Below, piece after piece: positions 51,587-61,700 of a stretch of 64,000 nucleotides of DNA. Where the stretch lies: NCBI GenBank assembly GCA_005223045.1, contig NJBM01000008.1:186001-250000 (forward strand). The letters run 5' to 3'. The notes below the pieces were generated by a model. The model worked only from the letters and a program-made list of their open reading frames with translations, ran no database searches and had not been told where the DNA came from. The first letter of the stretch is position 1, and every line of letters begins with the position of its first letter. The position numbers were made by a program, and so were the translations under genes. This stretch comes from Planctomycetes bacterium B3_Pla. Lineage in GTDB: Bacteria; Planctomycetota; Phycisphaerae; Sedimentisphaerales; Anaerobacaceae.

Positions 51587-51623
51587 GAAAAAAGGGTAAT
51601 ATTCTCTGGGGAAGGCTCCAGTT

Positions 51624-52112
51624 ATGGAGACGAGATTTAACGTCTTTGAAATTCTCCAAATAGCCGAGAGAGTCGAGCATAACGGCGCCAAGTTCTACCT
51701 CAAAACGGCTGAGCTGCTCGACGACCCGGAAGTCCGTGATATATGCTACAAGCTGGCTTCCTGGAAAGCCAGGCACGAGAAGGTTCTTGCACTGAGAAGA
51801 AAGCGCTTTGCCGAACAGACCGGTGAATTCGGGACTTTCGACCCTGACAATTATGTCCTGTCAAATCCTGACGTGATGGCGGATCTTGCAGTGTTTGCTA
51901 CCAAACCAGGCTCGCTTAAAGGGCCGCTTAGCCTGGAGAACAGGCAGGAAATATTCAAGGATGCCATTAGAAGGGCGAAAGAGGCAATCGTTTTCTATCA
52001 GGGGTTGAAGGATTTCGCCCGAGACCCCGCCAGCGAAGATACAATCGACACGATCATCAAGGAAGAAAAACGTCACATCCGCCTTCTCACCGAAGAGCTG
52101 GAGCAGAAGTGA
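51624..52112 (+). CDS. ferritin-like (rubrerythrin-type) protein
   Basis: 162 residues. A four-helix ferritin-like pattern with paired Glu/His ligands: 'ERVEHNGAKFYLKTAELL', 'LASWKARHEKVLALR', 'AKEAIVFYQGLKDF' and 'IIKEEKRHIRLLTEELEQ' (two E-x-x-H-like pairs). The C-terminal rubredoxin domain of full rubrerythrins is absent. Likely a di-iron peroxide-scavenging or electron-transfer protein in the cytoplasm. It has a plausible ribosome site (GGGGAAGG). Confidence 0.85.
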   Translation: METRFNVFEILQIAERVEHNGAKFYLKTAELLDDPEVRDICYKLASWKARHEKVLALRRKRFAEQTGEFGTFDPDNYVLSNPDVMADLAVFATKPGSLKGPLSLENRQEIFKDAIRRAKEAIVFYQGLKDFARDPASEDTIDTIIKEEKRHIRLLTEELEQK

Positions 52113-52240
52113 CGAAGCAATCAGCAACACCGAATCAACTGTTCGCTTGGCGAAAACCCGTATTTGCGCACATTTTCTAAGGAAGAATGCAGCACAGTAC
52201 TCCTACACAACGCAGAAAAGGACTTTAAGGAGAGTTCGTC

Positions 52241-53428
52241 TCAGAAAGTTTTCAATTGAACCGCATCTTCTTCTTCCGGGACAATCACCATGGCGCCCAT
52301 TTTTCGCGTGCCGTACGATTCGCGGTTGTAACCGATAATGATTGGTTTGCCGATTTTCGCCCTGATCGTATTTGACAATATCTCATCGTTTCGCTGACGC
52401 CCAAGTCGTCTGTCGAAGCGGTGCGTTTCGCCGGGAGCCTCCACGTCAACGTCAAGCTCCAACATACGATCCGACTCGATATCAAGTCTCAGATTCAGTG
52501 TCCAGGGGCCAATCGGAGCCTCGACCCCGCCTGGGACTGATAAGTTGCCGAACCAATAGCCTACCGTCCGTATGTCATCGCCCAGGAACTTTCCGATGTG
52601 TTTCTGCATCTGTTCCGGCAATTGGGTATATTGTGCGGCTGCTATATTGCTTGTGAATGTTTCATCATCATCCCATTTCAACTCCATGATATTGGATTCC
52701 GGAAACTTGTCAATCATACGCTTAAGAGATTCATTTGAGGCGGCTTTGCCCAGAATCAGGATATCGACCTGTGGCACGTCGAAGTCATTACTTTGAAGAA
52801 ACTCGCTTATTTGCAGATCCTTATCTGCAGCGGCATCCAACAATTCTTGTGAAGACACGTGCGTTGATGTCCGCAAAATCATTGAAAACGACTTCATACC
52901 CTGATCCCCGGAAGGAATCTCAAACATATAGACGCGATACACGAGGTTTTGAATCTCCCGGGGCGTCGATGCTTCAGAATCGGGAACATCCATTGCTTTG
53001 ATCAAACTCTCAACGCTTTCCATCTGTTCTTCCGTCGCATTAACAATGAGGCGATTCAAGCGATCGTCTATATGTACTTCTATCCTGAAGAGTCTTGATA
53101 TCATATTTGACAGTCGGTCGGCTCGAGCATACTTCAGTTCAATGATTCTCACTTCCGTTGGGCTATTTGCATCAGCAGGCGTTGAGCGCACTCCGGGTGT
53201 TCGGGCCACCGGTGTAGCAGTTAGCCGCCGCGACCTTGGTGCTTGTGGCCCGCGTGCCGGTGTCGCTTGTGCTACGAATGAGGGCTCCGATTTCGGTTCC
53301 GGCGCATCCGACTCCTTAAATATCGGCTCGGCCAACCCCAGTTGCGGCGCATCCATATTCTGTGCCGGCGATACGCCTGAGACAACCAAGACTCCTAAAA
53401 TGGAAATAATTAAGGTTCTGATCTTCAT
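52241..53428 (-). CDS. exported secretin-N-domain-like protein
   Basis: 395 residues. A signal peptide (MKIRTLIISILGVLVVSGVSPA) is followed by a Pro/Ala/Thr-rich linker (30-90), then a short secretin-N/NolW-like module (about 93-148: 'IIELKYARADRLSNMISRLF', then 'LNRLIVNATEEQMESVESL'). The remainder (about 155-395) is a beta-rich domain ending 'GKPIIIGYNRESYG' and 'GAMVIVPEEED'. No full secretin pore domain is evident, so it probably does not make a channel alone. It is the last gene of a sigma factor / membrane protein / secretin-like operon (18 bp after the preceding stop). Confidence 0.7.
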   Translation of the reverse strand: MKIRTLIISILGVLVVSGVSPAQNMDAPQLGLAEPIFKESDAPEPKSEPSFVAQATPARGPQAPRSRRLTATPVARTPGVRSTPADANSPTEVRIIELKYARADRLSNMISRLFRIEVHIDDRLNRLIVNATEEQMESVESLIKAMDVPDSEASTPREIQNLVYRVYMFEIPSGDQGMKSFSMILRTSTHVSSQELLDAAADKDLQISEFLQSNDFDVPQVDILILGKAASNESLKRMIDKFPESNIMELKWDDDETFTSNIAAAQYTQLPEQMQKHIGKFLGDDIRTVGYWFGNLSVPGGVEAPIGPWTLNLRLDIESDRMLELDVDVEAPGETHRFDRRLGRQRNDEILSNTIRAKIGKPIIIGYNRESYGTRKMGAMVIVPEEEDAVQLKTF

Positions 53429-53446
53429 CGTTCAATCTCCTTTCAG

Positions 53447-53968
53447 CTATAGGTTCCAAACTACATAGATTTCACCATTATCCAACGTTCCGTGAAGAGT
53501 CCGTTGCGGCGGCGCGGCCTCTCCTGCTTTTTCGAGCACGATCTTCGGGTTCTCGAATTCCGAGTAAAAATCATCGATGATCTTCCCCTTATACGTCCGT
53601 GAATATCTCGTATGCTCAACTTCCAACAGCTCCTCCGCGGAAGCCGTTGTGGCAAGATCAATGGGATCGTTCATAACAATCGACATCAAAATGCATCCGA
53701 TCACAATGCCGAGTGCAAATGTCAAGGCAGGCTGCCTGAAGAAATTGAGCAGTGTCAAAATCCACGGGGACTCTTGCGGCCGGCCCTGCCAGGCTTGTCT
53801 GAAGATTTCGGCTTTTTGTCCGGAAGACAACTCCGGCACGGCTGCCCGATCCAGTCGCTCGAATGTCGAGAGAAAGGAATCATATTCGCTTAGCAATTCC
53901 TCCTGCGATTCTACGCTATCGTGAAAAAACGCTTTGAATTCTTCTAATGATAAACGCCGGTTCTTCAT
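53447..53968 (-). CDS. single-TM membrane protein, candidate anti-sigma factor
   Basis: 173 residues. A cytoplasmic helical part (1-85, 'LSLEEFKAFFHDSVESQEELL'), one membrane helix ('ALTFALGIVIGCILMSIVM', about 90-110) and a short extracytoplasmic tail. This topology and its place 12 bp after an ECF sigma gene are typical of anti-sigma factors. The zinc-binding Hx3CxxC of ZAS types is missing, so it would belong to another class. No other family recognised. Confidence 0.6.
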   Translation of the reverse strand: MKNRRLSLEEFKAFFHDSVESQEELLSEYDSFLSTFERLDRAAVPELSSGQKAEIFRQAWQGRPQESPWILTLLNFFRQPALTFALGIVIGCILMSIVMNDPIDLATTASAEELLEVEHTRYSRTYKGKIIDDFYSEFENPKIVLEKAGEAAPPQRTLHGTLDNGEIYVVWNL

Positions 53969-53980
53969 AGTTATTGACCT

Positions 53981-54550
53981 CTAAACATCTATCTTTCCAG
54001 CCAGTTTGGCCCGCAACGCGAGCAATGCTCGACGAATATGCGTCCGCACGGCACCTTCGGCGCAACCGAGTGTCTGGGCGATTTCGGAGATCGGCATTTC
54101 CTCATAGTATCGAAGGACAAATGCCGTCCGCTGGTTGACGCTGATTGTTTCCAGAGCATCACGAATACGTTCTTGGATAAGTGCACTATCCAGTTGCCGA
54201 TTTCCCGGGTTCTCATTCGTTGCCACCGTGCCTGGATGAATCCCACCGCCATTGATATGGTTCCTGTGCCTGACCAATTTGCGGTAGTAATCTATCGCCG
54301 TATTGGCCGTGACGGTATTCAACCAGGCGGCGAACGACTTGTCGCAACGGAACCGACCAAGCTTCCGGAACACTTTCAACCATACTTCCTGCACGCAATC
54401 CTGCACCTGCGAAGGATCCAGAACTATGCGGTAACAGATGCGATGAATCCTGTCGACATGCCGGTTATACAACCAGGCCGCGGCATTTCTGTCGCCTTTT
54501 TGAATCGCCTCAATCAAGGCTTCATCTGAAACAGGGTCTTGTCGATTCAT
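53981..54550 (-). CDS. ECF RNA polymerase sigma factor
   Basis: 189 residues, a normal ECF length. Region 2: 'DRNAAAWLYNRHVDRIHRICY', 'QVQDCVQEVWLKVFRKL', 'SFAAWLNTVTANTAIDYYRK'. Region 4: 'TISVNQRTAFVLRYYEEMPIS', then 'AQTLGCAEGAVRTHIRRALLALR'. It would direct RNA polymerase to promoters of an envelope-linked regulon. It leads an operon with a membrane protein (candidate anti-sigma) and a secretin-like protein. It differs from the 13533-14453 sigma factor, which has an extra C-terminal domain. Confidence 0.93.
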   Translation of the reverse strand: MNRQDPVSDEALIEAIQKGDRNAAAWLYNRHVDRIHRICYRIVLDPSQVQDCVQEVWLKVFRKLGRFRCDKSFAAWLNTVTANTAIDYYRKLVRHRNHINGGGIHPGTVATNENPGNRQLDSALIQERIRDALETISVNQRTAFVLRYYEEMPISEIAQTLGCAEGAVRTHIRRALLALRAKLAGKIDV

Positions 54551-54678
54551 CGTTCAGATATACATACGATTGATTGACTGAAAGTGTATACAAGAAAATG
54601 GCTTTTGGAGAATTTATTGTAGCTTCTTTGGGGAACACTATCAGCATTCCCTTGCCGGATGGCAGGGTCAAACTCCAA

Positions 54679-55638
54679 TCACCGAGAACGAATCAACTGA
54701 TCGCTGTTGTATTGGACGTGAGGGAGATTCGTTTTTATGTCCTCGATGAAACGCAATCCGTCCTTCCAGTAGCCTGCGGTGGGCCTCAAATCGGCGCCGA
54801 AGCCGGTGAAATAGCGGTTTATGTTGCCAATCAGAAGCTCCCTGAGATATTTGCTGGTCATTGACGCCAATGAGACCGGCAGGAACCGCTCGTCGGCGCC
54901 GACTACGAAATGCAGACGCATCCCTTTGCCGTCAACTGTCAATTCATAGCTGCTGGCCGCCGGACTCTCACGGAGAATTCTCAATTCCATCTCACCGAAC
55001 ATCCGCTGCAGGTTCTTGCGATAGTGCACACGCCCGCCCTGTCTGTCAACTACGATATGCAAATCTTCGCCTGCAAAATTGTCGTAAGCTCTCTTTATGA
55101 GACGCGAAGTGGCTGTGAAAAGCACATTGGCTTTGTTCTTCACGGCAGTCACCATTTGGTTGTAGTAGGCCACATCCAGGCAGCAGCTTTTCAATTCCAG
55201 CAATTCCATGCCGTTTGAGGCCAGGTCGTCGGCCAGCACCGCTGAGGCAATCTCCTTATCAGCGGCATCGAGCGAGAGAGGATAACCTCCGGCATCTTTG
55301 TACCAGGGATAAGCACTTAATCGGTCAAGACAGTTCGGACACAGCAGTTCCATCAGTTCAATCAGTGTGGCGGGCTCCTGGCCGAGGCATTTCAGGGCCG
55401 TCAGGACCGTCCGTTCCAGATGCTTTATTCCCAGCGATTTGCTGTAGGCCTTCTTGCTGTCGGCAATGAGCAATCTGCCTGCAAGCCGCTTTCGCCTGTT
55501 GCTCAGGCTTTTTCGCAAAATCTCCCACAGGTCGGACTTCAGGAAATGATTTGGAATCGAAAAAGCACTGGACGAAACAGTCAACGGCCCTAAGATAGGG
55601 CCAAACCCGGCTTCATCGATTCCCACTAAAACCGCCAT
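54679..55638 (-). CDS. RNase HII-like RNase H-fold protein, divergent
   Basis: About 319 residues from the ATG at 55638 (AGGAG eight bases upstream). It opens with 'VGIDEAGFGPILGPL', matching the RNase HII motif GIDEAGRGP-x-x-GP with Arg changed to Phe. 'LIADSKKAYSK' resembles its DSK motif, 'LHIVVDRQGGRVHYR' contains a third acidic residue, and 'LASMTSKYLREL' resembles SIxAKVxRD with the final Asp replaced by Glu. Real RNase HII is about 200 residues; this one carries extra internal segments (about 80-150 and 230-300). It may cleave RNA-DNA hybrids or have another nucleic-acid role; the housekeeping RNase HII could be elsewhere. Confidence 0.65.
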   Translation of the reverse strand: MAVLVGIDEAGFGPILGPLTVSSSAFSIPNHFLKSDLWEILRKSLSNRRKRLAGRLLIADSKKAYSKSLGIKHLERTVLTALKCLGQEPATLIELMELLCPNCLDRLSAYPWYKDAGGYPLSLDAADKEIASAVLADDLASNGMELLELKSCCLDVAYYNQMVTAVKNKANVLFTATSRLIKRAYDNFAGEDLHIVVDRQGGRVHYRKNLQRMFGEMELRILRESPAASSYELTVDGKGMRLHFVVGADERFLPVSLASMTSKYLRELLIGNINRYFTGFGADLRPTAGYWKDGLRFIEDIKTNLPHVQYNSDQLIRSR

Positions 55639-55758
55639 CCTTGCGACTCCTGCCATCCATGCTAAAGACTACAGACACAACGAGGATTATAGCAACTGCC
55701 GCCACCGAATCAACTGCAATGTTGACGTTTATGCCAAATCAATGGACAGAACGTATTC

Positions 55759-58700
55759 TTACTGTCTGCCGGGGGTGGGGATTGCGGCGCGCCAGCTCTC
55801 AGATTCGCTCCAGGTGGCCGGATGTACGAGCGGATCGTCGATCACAAGCGAGCTGCCGCCGCCGTCGGTGGTGGGATGCCATCTGTCGCTGTACTCGAAC
55901 CTCAGTACCGCCGCTTCCAGAGGCCGGGGCAGCTTTAGAACGATCTCTTCGCCGCCATTGCTCAGGTTGCCGGAATACTCGCCAGCAATATTGATACCCT
56001 TTCCGTATGCTGAGCGAAACGCAGCCAGGTTATCGACAACCACAACGTGCCGGCCGGGATCGAGTGTCATGTCGGGGAAAGTAAAGTCAATGCCTTCGCC
56101 AAGGCGGACGCCGTTAAGATCAAGTATTGTCTCGCTGATGTTGTGCAGCTCGATGTAGTCCAGGTTGCTGCCGCCGGCGGCGTGGTACATAAGCTCGGTA
56201 ACGCGCAGTCCGTCCAGCAGCTCCATAGTGGCGATGAACGGGAACTGATCGCCTGCTTTCGTTACGGATGCGTCAAGCTCGACGCTGATGAGCATGTCGG
56301 AACTGGTCAGGGATGTGTTCAAGCCGTGAATAGCCAGCAGGTTGTCGCCCGGCTTCAGGTTGCCGATAAACTGGGTGATGTCGATATCCTCGAATACCAC
56401 GGACGCCGAGTCCGAGTGGCTGGCGCTTGCGTTGGAATTCCACACGGGCGTGCCGGAAAAGTTGCGCTTAGCCAGCTCGGCGCCGTTGAGGTAGGCGATA
56501 AAGCCGTCGTCATACTTTACCTTCAGCGCCAGTTCCGTGAGCCTGGCCAGTTCGACGGCTTCAATGGTAAATGGGATGCGGATATAACAAGAGGTATTGC
56601 GACTGTACATCTGTGCTTCAAGATCGATGCTGATAAGAGCTTCATAGCCCGAACGGCTCTCGAAGCCCACACCGCCGGGGCTGCCCATGCCGAAAATCCA
56701 GTCTGAGTCGTTGAAACCGACATCGCTTCTCCATGTCTGGCCGAGACGCTGTGTCGGAACCATCGCGCGCTTTTCGGCGCTTTCGGGCACGAGCGTGGTC
56801 ACGCTGACAGAGCCGGCTTCGATTGACGGATTAGCGACGCCGGGCGTGGGCAGCTCAAAGAACTCGAAGCTCTCTGCGCCATCGGGTGCACGACCCTGCG
56901 AGACATCCGTTGTCTGCGGTCCGTAAATGACCTTGTCGATTTCATTCAATTCGGCATCGAACAGGCCAATCATCTCGCCGTCGGCTGAAAGTCTGAAATC
57001 CGCGTGGCCGGGCTGATCCCGGCCGTCAACGCTGAAGACCGCAAAGCCCTCGCCGGCAACAAAGCTCAGCGGGCCGAGCTGATGTTTGTCGGGCTGTGTG
57101 ACGGGGTTGTCGGTAAGATACAAGCTGCTCAGATCAACCGGAGAGTTGTGGGGATTGAACAGCTCGATGAAGTCATCCTCGAACAGTACCTCGCCGTTGC
57201 TGAGCCACTCGTTGATCCTGAGCGTTGTCGGGTCACCGAGCGGCCGGGCAATATTTGCCAGGCCCGGGGTCGGCACGGTCAGGCGCCATTGACCGTCATG
57301 TCCTATCCTGCCGATTGAAAGGTCGGGCAATTGCAGGCCGAATTCAACCGAATCGAGCAGCACGCCGCTGCCGTCGTAGAGGTAAAGCTCTTCACCCTCA
57401 CCAGCCAGAGCAAATCCCAGGTGGATCCCTGATGCACTCGCCTCGGAGTCTGCGTAGAGCACCAGGTACTCGCCGGGCTCGATGCCGGTTCCTGCAGGAA
57501 AAACAAATTTCGTCGGGTCGTCCGGATTGTCGGTTATGCTCATTCCGGAAAGGCTCATCGCGGCAGGCCCGTCAAAGTAGAGTTCCACCAGATCGGGGAA
57601 GGTCCCTTCGTGTTTGACAGCCGAGCTGTTTCTCGCCAGCACTTCGTTGATAACCGGCCTCGAAGACGACACATCGACGGTCCAGGTTCGGGATGTGGTC
57701 GCATTGTCCTCGCTCTGCCAGAGGCCCGCCGAATTCCCGCCTATTACCTGAACGGCATAAGAGCCTCCATCGAGCAGGTTCGCCATCGTGATGGGGACAT
57801 CCACGAGCAGTTCCTCACTCCAGGAATCGTCGCCGAGCCGATACTTATAATGCGTGATGCCCGGTCCGCCAACTGTCAGCGCCGCATCGGTTCGATAGGT
57901 GACCTCGGCAGGCTCGCCCCAGATTGCCGCATCGCTCGGCACGAAAGCTCCCATATCGAGGCCGCAGGGTCCTGCGCCGATGGCAGGTGAGTCGGCTTGC
58001 AGAGCAAAATCACCGTCGTCATCGACAAAAAGCGGGTCGGCATCGACATTGCCAATGCCGAGGTAGTGCCACTCGCTCGGCAGCAGGGAGTGATTGACCG
58101 TCAAGTCTGTGGAAGCGGTCAACTCGCCAAAAATCGCGTTGACGTCCCGGAAGATGTTGCCGTCCAGATAAGCGCCGTCTCCCGGTTCCACATCGTTTTC
58201 CAACGGCTCATCGAAGTTGATTCCTGCGCCGATGCAGCCGACAACGGTGTTGTTCTCGAAAGTGATCCAGGACCGGTCTTTGACCAGGACCGCGTTGTCA
58301 CAGTCAATAAAAAGATTACGCACGATAACGTGATTGGAGCTGTTGTCGCCGTCGTAGCCCGTACTTATCGCGTAAGATTCTCCTTCTTCGGGGCTGAAGT
58401 TCCTGTGGAAGTTCACAAACACGTTGCCCTCGATGTAGGCGTTTGTGCCGTCGAGGTCCAGCCCATCGTCTCCACCGCCGAGAAAGACATTGTTGATAAA
58501 CTGCGGGCTTGGGCTTGGCCCGCTCGTGGAGAAATCGACCACGTCCTGTTTGTCGCCGCTGCAGATGCCGAAGATATTGTTCTCGAAAATAATGTAGGGG
58601 TCGGATGAAAACGCACGATGCCCGGAGATAGTCTGCATAGTCGTCTCGGGAAAGACGCTGCCTCGCACAATCAGCGAAGAGTTGCCGATCCGGATGATCG

Positions 58701-61700
58701 TCCTGTCGGTCCCGGCCCAGGTCACGTTGTCGATCAGGACTCTGGAATCGTTCAGAAGAATTGATTCGCCGTCACGTGAGGAGTATTCCATGTCCAGATA
58801 GGCAAGGCGATTGTCCTCGGCGCTGTTGAAATGCAGGCCGTCCCAGGTCGATGACGAACCCGGTTGACGGGTCAATCGAATGCGTTCATACTCCGTGCCT
58901 TCCGCGACGAGCCGTCCGTTGATTGTCAGCCGGGTGTCCTCGTCGAAGAACACCGTCGTGCCGGGTCCGATCGTCAGAGTGACTCCGACAGGTACGGTCA
59001 GGTCGTTCGTCACATACCACGGGCCGGAGGCGGCGTCCAGAATCGTATCGGATGCGAGTGTGCCGGAGATTTCTGCGACGTCGCCGTCATCGTACAGGAT
59101 GTCGATGTAGTCGCTCTCGAGTTTGTTGCCCACTCCACCGGGGCCGTCAAACGTCTGGACGAGAACGCGATTTATGCCCGGTCGCAGCGCTCCTGCACCA
59201 GGAGTAGGAATTATGCCGTCGAGCTGAAGGTCGAAGCTGATGTCGGCACTTGTACCGGAGAACTGGTGGAGTTCGACCGCCAGGACGTTAGTCCGGCTGG
59301 AGAGCAGACCTGCGTCCACCGCGAAGTCGTAAAAAGTTGACTCGTCCGAGCCGCTTATGTTGGTGCCGGCGCGCGTGAGGTAATCGACCGGTCCGCCGGG
59401 CATGTTGCTGCGAGCGACCTCTACTCCGTTTAGATACACTATCGCGCCGTCGTCGCGGAGCAATCGCAGATGCAGGCTGATATACTGCGACGCACGGCCC
59501 ACGGAGAACGAGTGGCGGAAGTAAGTGGTGATAAAGTGATTGCCGTCGGGCCCGCTGTTGACGATGGTGGCTTCGGGCCGGCCTTGATATGCGTCTCCAT
59601 AGCCCAGCTCAGCGGGTCCTTCGAGCCAAAGCGAATCATCGTAAGCGGGATGAGCAAACCAGTTCCCGCTATCGGAAGGTGCGTCCCGGCTGGAGCCGTC
59701 GTCGAGATATTTCCAGACTGCGCCGGCGCCGATGAGTGTATTGGCAACGCCCGCTGCGCCGCCAAAATCCCACGTGCCGTTTTCCTGCGACCACTCCGCC
59801 CACAGACCATTGACCTTTACGGAACGAGTTTCGACCGCGTCGGCGGTCCCGAAAAGTGAGAAGGTCTCTGAGCCGCTTTGGTAGTAATCGTCCAACTGGA
59901 GTAGATTGCCCTCAACAGTCAACTCAGAGGGGATTAACGAAAGGACGTATGAATTGCGTTGCTCGACAAAACGCTTCATCTGTTCGATAGTGCTGCCCGG
60001 CACGAAATCGCCGAGCAAATCGTCCAGGAAAGGCCCGAGTCTCTCGGCCGAAAACGTCGTTTCAATCAGATCCCTCAAATGGAAGTAATATCGGGGGAGA
60101 AACTCAGGATATCTGAGAAAACGATTCACTGCCGGCAGTGCCGCGGCGCGGAAGATGCCGGCTGTAGTGCTGCCGCTTCTGCCGAAGATAGTGTCAAGAT
60201 CGTGCTGAATGAGCACAAATCGTGGGTCTTCAACACCCCGGTAGAGGTAGTAATCGTCGCCGAAACCGTTGGGTAGAGATGTTTCGCTGTTGTCCAGCAG
60301 GGCGTTGATGGCGAAGTAACGCAGCCACTGGTCCACGTCGATCACTCGATTGACCTCTCTGACATAGATGCTGTCCGGCGTGTTGTCGGAGAAGGCAAAG
60401 CAAAGGTCGATGATACCGGAGAAATCGTCTTCTGCCGTATTGGTCCTTTTGAGATAGCTGTTGCGGTAGGAATCGGGATTCTCCCCTCGATACCGCAGGT
60501 CGGCGGGGCCTAAGTCGCGCATGCACTTGTAGGCGTTGCCGGCGCCGTCATCCGGGAAATGCCTGTCTGTAAAGTCACTATCGACCACCTCGGCGTGAGC
60601 ATACGAGCCGTACATCTCGCGCCCGGACTCGGCGAGGTTTTCGCCGTTTAATCTCACCTGCACGGCGGTCACGTTGGGCTGCGGCAGGCCCGACATGCGA
60701 AAGAGCGCGTTGCCGGCCAATTGGTAGTATGTGTATTTCGTGTTCAGGTTGACGGCAGTGACGCCTTTCCACGGCCGGTCATGCGGAAAATTCACTCGAT
60801 AGTTGTTCGGCGGATCGTTCCGCGAGCCGTGCCCACGGTTGCGCATTCCGAGATTATGACGCACTTTCACATCGACCCCATCTACGGTGACAAACGTTGC
60901 GTTCACCTGGGCATCGCTGTTATGCTCACCGCCTTCCCGGTCGCCGATGTCGAGCAGTCTGCCCTTGTCCGCCTCGGTCATAATCAGGTAATAGACCGGC
61001 TGCCTGCCCGGCGTCCAGAAGTTGCCGGCGGCGAACGAATCGTTCACCTGGTACAAGGCATTGGTGACCTGCTCGGGCGTTCCGTCCATGATGCTCGGCG
61101 AGGGCCAGGTCCGCCGATTGGCCCCGGCATCACTTGCCTCGAGATAGAACTCGACTATGGCCCCGTCCGGTTGAGTCGGTATCCCTGCGCCGTATATCCT
61201 ATCGCCTGCCTTGCCGTCACCGTGCGCGCCATCGTCGAGCATCGTAACATACTGGTAGTCGGCGGACACGTGGTAGGGATAGATGTCCTCATCCTGATAC
61301 GATGAAACATCAACACGATAATGCAATGTCACAGCGATATCTGAAGTCCGCTCGTCGATGATACGAGCCGAAACTGTTACAGGCTCGTCGGCCCCGGGGA
61401 TTATCGGCAGATGCGTCACATCGACAATCAGCGGCGCAATATCGTCACCGGTCGCCGAATTGATCGCACCGGGAGTACCGTCATCGAGGTTGCTTGCTGT
61501 CCAGTTCTGCCCGTACTCGTTTGGCAGCGCCGGATTAATCAGCTCCATAGACTTGCCGGCGCCATCATGCTCGGAGGCCCAGAGCCAGCCTCGATGGCCG
61601 CGGTCTCTCGGCCCCAGCTCACGCACGCCCCAATCACCCTGGTCGGCGTAGCGTAGCGAGTCGATCCTGACGTCCATGCTGTCAACAAGCTCGATCCTTT

